Below, one piece after another: positions 61,388 through 64,000 of a DNA stretch of 64,000 bases (positions within the stretch are counted from its first letter, which is position 1; the number at the start of each line of letters is the position of its first letter). The stretch is from Christiangramia bathymodioli (GTDB lineage: Bacteria; Bacteroidota; Bacteroidia; Flavobacteriales; Flavobacteriaceae). The position numbers and the translations under genes are program-made. The notes beneath the pieces were generated by a model. The model ran no database searches, had not been told where the DNA came from, and saw nothing but the letters and a program-made list of their open reading frames with translations. Location: the NCBI GenBank assembly GCA_009735695.1, contig SRSL01000003.1:1-64000 (forward strand), in the 5' to 3' direction.

Positions 61388-63115
61388 ATGAGTAGAGATT
61401 ACCTTATCCACCTAATATTCGGAAAAACACATTTTACTCTATTTCTTCTGGTTATGCTTTTCCCTGGAACGGCCAGTGCTCAAGAAGCACCGAATATTGT
61501 ATGGATAGTGTGTGAGGATATTTCTCCTTTTTTGGGGGCATACGGTGATTCCATTGCAAAAACCCCGAACATAGATAATCTGGCGCATGATGCGGTTCTT
61601 TTTACAAAAGCATATACCACTGCGGGGGTTTGTGCCCCCAGTCGATCATCAATTATCACAGGGATGCATGCCATTTCAATAGGTACCCAACACATGCGTA
61701 CCCTTTCAAGTTCCCCCGTTTTTATGCCACAAGGCCTGCCCAGCTATTCAGCTGTTTTACCGGAATATGTAAGAGCTTTTCCTGAATATCTAAGGGTTAG
61801 GGGCTATTATACGACTAACAACCACAAAGAAGATTATCAATTTGAGGAGCCTGTCACGGTTTGGGATGACAGTAGCCCTGCAGCCTCCTACAGACACCGT
61901 CTCAAAAACACTCCGTTCTTCAGCGTGTTTAATTTGGCTATCACACACGAATCAAAATTAATGGTCTCGCCCGATAGTGTTCGTTTTGACCCAAATGATA
62001 TAGAATTGCCACCTTACTATGTAGATACCGAAACCACAAGAAAAGACATGGCGGTTCTTTATACCCGTATCGAACAAATGGATCAAGCTGTTGGCGAGAT
62101 TGTAGGTAGACTAAAAAAAGATAAAGTATATGACGACTCTTATGTGATATTTTTTAGCGACCATGGTGGATCTATGCCCTGGGCAAAGCGGGAAATTCTT
62201 GAAAGGGGCACGCACATACCTTTGATTGTAAAATATCCCAAAAACCGTTTTTCCGCTACTAAAGATGATAGGTTGATAAGTTCGGTTGATCTGGCGCCAA
62301 CCATGCTTTCCATAGCGGGCATTGAGCCTCCCGATCATCTTCAGGGTAGTGCTTTTCTGGGGCCATTTAAAGAAAAGGAAGAAAGAAAATACGTTTTTGC
62401 CGCCAGGGATCGAATGGCAAATAAATATGATAGGGTACGATCTGTAAGCGACGGGAATTTCAGATTCGTGTACAACTTTATGCCAGAACTTCCCAAATAC
62501 CAAGACTTACAATACAGAAAAGGCATACTTACAATGAAAGAAATATTGGAATTGCGCGAAATGGGACGTTTGCATAACCCACATCTACTGGACTGGTTTG
62601 CAAGAAACAAACCTTCGGAAGAACTCTACCACACCAAAATAGACCCCCATGAGGTGCGTAATCTTGCGGATGAGCCCCAATATGCGGCAAAAAAGAAAGA
62701 ACTGAAAAAAGCACTTTTTGACTGGATAGCAGAAGTGGGTGACCTTTCCTTAATACCAGAGAAAGAGATGGTATTAAACGATTGGTGGAACAACAAAAAA
62801 GGACCACCTAAAACATCACCCCCTAAAGTAATAAAAAACAAAAAAGGGTACATAATAGAATGTGGCACAAAAGGCAGCTCAATCGGTTATCGCATCCTTG
62901 ATCAAAATACTCAAGCTTTAATTTCAAAACGTAAGACCAAAAGCTGGGATTTTGGTTTTACTATCGACCAAAATAAAACTGTTGATTCTGTTGATGTGCC
63001 CCACACCTGGAAAGTCTACCAAGGGGAGACCATAAAATTGGAAAAGGGACAGACACTTTTAATCAATGCCCATAGAATAGGCTATTTACCCACTGAAATA
63101 ACTTATACATATTAG
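61388..63115 (+). CDS. Sulfatase, family S1, with C-terminal beta domain
   Basis: A 575-residue exported sulfatase. Signal peptide FTLFLLVMLFPGTASAQ; metal motif WIVCEDISPFLGAYGD; active site TAGVCAPSRSSIITGMH with the formylglycine Cys; FFSDHGGSMPWAKREILERGTHIPLIVKYP in the second half. The pattern resembles heparan N-sulfatase-like S1 members. The last about 95 residues (KVIKNKKGYIIECGTKGSS ... IGYLPTEITYTY) form a separate beta domain like those at the end of chitobiase-type proteins. It differs clearly from the sulfatase at 53365, so two linkages may be cut. Divergent from fecR. Confidence 0.92.
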   Translation: MSRDYLIHLIFGKTHFTLFLLVMLFPGTASAQEAPNIVWIVCEDISPFLGAYGDSIAKTPNIDNLAHDAVLFTKAYTTAGVCAPSRSSIITGMHAISIGTQHMRTLSSSPVFMPQGLPSYSAVLPEYVRAFPEYLRVRGYYTTNNHKEDYQFEEPVTVWDDSSPAASYRHRLKNTPFFSVFNLAITHESKLMVSPDSVRFDPNDIELPPYYVDTETTRKDMAVLYTRIEQMDQAVGEIVGRLKKDKVYDDSYVIFFSDHGGSMPWAKREILERGTHIPLIVKYPKNRFSATKDDRLISSVDLAPTMLSIAGIEPPDHLQGSAFLGPFKEKEERKYVFAARDRMANKYDRVRSVSDGNFRFVYNFMPELPKYQDLQYRKGILTMKEILELREMGRLHNPHLLDWFARNKPSEELYHTKIDPHEVRNLADEPQYAAKKKELKKALFDWIAEVGDLSLIPEKEMVLNDWWNNKKGPPKTSPPKVIKNKKGYIIECGTKGSSIGYRILDQNTQALISKRKTKSWDFGFTIDQNKTVDSVDVPHTWKVYQGETIKLEKGQTLLINAHRIGYLPTEITYTY

Positions 63116-63149
63116 AATTTTAGTAACAATTATATAAACCAATTTAATT

Positions 63150-64000
63150 ATGAAGAAAACCAAACGATTATTTTTAGGGATGGCTATTTTGTCATTGCTA
63201 TTGTTCACATCCTGCTCGGACACAACTTTTGAAGAAGAAACGTTACATATGCAAGAAAGTCTGTCTGTATCGGATAAAACACATTTGTTGTCCGGAAACA
63301 AGTCAGAAGACATTCAATTTGATGGTTATTATGTTGGAGCAGATACCTTGCTTTATGACCATCAAATCACCAGTATTTTAGATGTTCCCCCGGTATATCC
63401 TGAAACTCTCAAGAATGATGAGCCAATATGGTTTGTTAACGGGGCGGGCATTGATGTAGCCAAGCAATATAAGAATATGGTGGAAATTGCAGAATTCACT
63501 GGCCGACCGGTTGTTGGTATTCATAATGGCACCAAAGAAGGAATAGCTGATGTCCTTGAAATAATTCTTCCTACCAATGAAACGGTAGAGGCCTCGATTG
63601 AAAAAAGCGTGCTAGAAATTATCGATACAGATACAAATGTACTTTTGCTGGGGCATAGTCAGGGAGCATTTCACTTGGCAAGGTCTTTAAGAACTCTAGA
63701 AAACCAGCTTTCCAACACCCAATTAGGGCAACTAATGGTTGAAACTATTGGCGGTGGCGGTATGTGGTTTCCCAGAGGGCCACAATATGTCCATTATGCC
63801 AATAAAGGGGACAATGTGCCAAAGGTTCATGGTGTGCTTACACCTGGTGCCCTACCGGGCAACCGAAGTGTTATTTTCACCTTTGATGACGAATGGTATG
63901 ATGTGCCACCTGAAGTTGACACGCCTTTTATCAGGGTTCACGCACAAATCGTCTATTTACGAAATCGACTGACGTTTGCTGAGGCCCGAACATATGCGCC
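63150..64000 (+). CDS. Lipoprotein with lipase-type serine motif, partial at the window end
   Basis: Open to the last base (283 codons seen, no stop). Leader KKTKRLFLGMAILSLLLFTSC has a lipobox Cys. The body shows PIWFVNGAGIDVAKQYKNMVEIAEFTGRPVVGIHNGT, typical of an alpha/beta-hydrolase entry, and LLLGHSQGAFHLARSL (GHSQG nucleophile elbow, near residue 172), so it may be an esterase or lipase. No family name can be given. It starts 34 bp after the sulfatase stop, so cotranscription is likely. Confidence 0.75.
   Translation, partial: MKKTKRLFLGMAILSLLLFTSCSDTTFEEETLHMQESLSVSDKTHLLSGNKSEDIQFDGYYVGADTLLYDHQITSILDVPPVYPETLKNDEPIWFVNGAGIDVAKQYKNMVEIAEFTGRPVVGIHNGTKEGIADVLEIILPTNETVEASIEKSVLEIIDTDTNVLLLGHSQGAFHLARSLRTLENQLSNTQLGQLMVETIGGGGMWFPRGPQYVHYANKGDNVPKVHGVLTPGALPGNRSVIFTFDDEWYDVPPEVDTPFIRVHAQIVYLRNRLTFAEARTYA

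Overview
The window looks like chromosomal DNA of a marine-type member of the Flavobacteriaceae (Bacteroidota; Gramella/Christiangramia- or Zunongwangia-like). Evidence seen directly: gliding genes gldF-gldG, a DUF4294 protein, a SusC/SusD pair with a FecR anti-sigma protein, bacterial topoisomerase IB, a long PurC, and promoters of the Bacteroidota type (TTG-N19-TAnnTTTG). The genus is an inference.

Region 1 (1-18,860) is ordinary core genome: DUF4294, M42 peptidase, topoisomerase IB, a cNMP/CBS/DUF294 protein overlapping a DnaQ-like exonuclease, acs, phoH-purC, SAM hydroxide adenosyltransferase, gldFG, dnaN and mnmE. Its intergenic DNA carries heptamer tandem repeats placed just after stop codons or just before gldF; a short run of another heptamer lies inside mnmE.

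Region 2 (about 18,771-28,000) is an NBU-like integrative mobilizable element next to the 3' end of mnmE. It has a tyrosine recombinase with TTTACACC repeats upstream, a small membrane protein, a HipBA toxin-antitoxin pair with two operator-like repeats, an excisionase-like HTH protein, a VapE-like ATPase, a palindromic cluster of ten TTACCT motifs (origin-like), a Toprim primase, a long hairpin upstream of the mobilization genes (oriT candidate), an RHH/MobC-like protein, a relaxase, a membrane coiled-coil protein, and a TnpB-like gene that lacks the expected catalytic residues, is frameshifted, and is followed by a structured non-coding stretch. The right attachment site was not found.

Region 3 (28,331-45,585) holds two RND tripartite efflux systems. 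The first (tolC-MFP-RND, then tetR) has a perfect promoter. The second runs on the minus strand as tetR-MFP-RND-tolC, followed with small gaps by outer-membrane phospholipase A, a membrane class III nucleotide cyclase and a PAP2 phosphatase, and then a LpxL-like acyltransferase. This pairing of export with lipid cutting, dephosphorylation, acylation and a cyclase is the most system-like arrangement in the window.

Region 4 (45,586-50,770) is a patchwork of intact small enzymes (aldo/keto reductase, thioesterase, LigB-type dioxygenase, DoxX-like protein) and wrecks: a glutathione peroxidase pseudogene, an unknown gene tail, a decayed IS1595-family element that still has its 8-bp target duplication, and a probable integrase scrap.

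Region 5 (50,764-64,000) is a sulfated-glycan utilisation locus: FecR, SusC, SusD, sulfatase, esterase and a frameshifted aldose epimerase on the minus strand, and a second sulfatase plus a lipoprotein with a lipase-type serine motif on the plus strand, the last running off the window. No glycoside hydrolase and no ECF sigma factor is visible inside the window. No rRNA, tRNA or CRISPR array was recognised.
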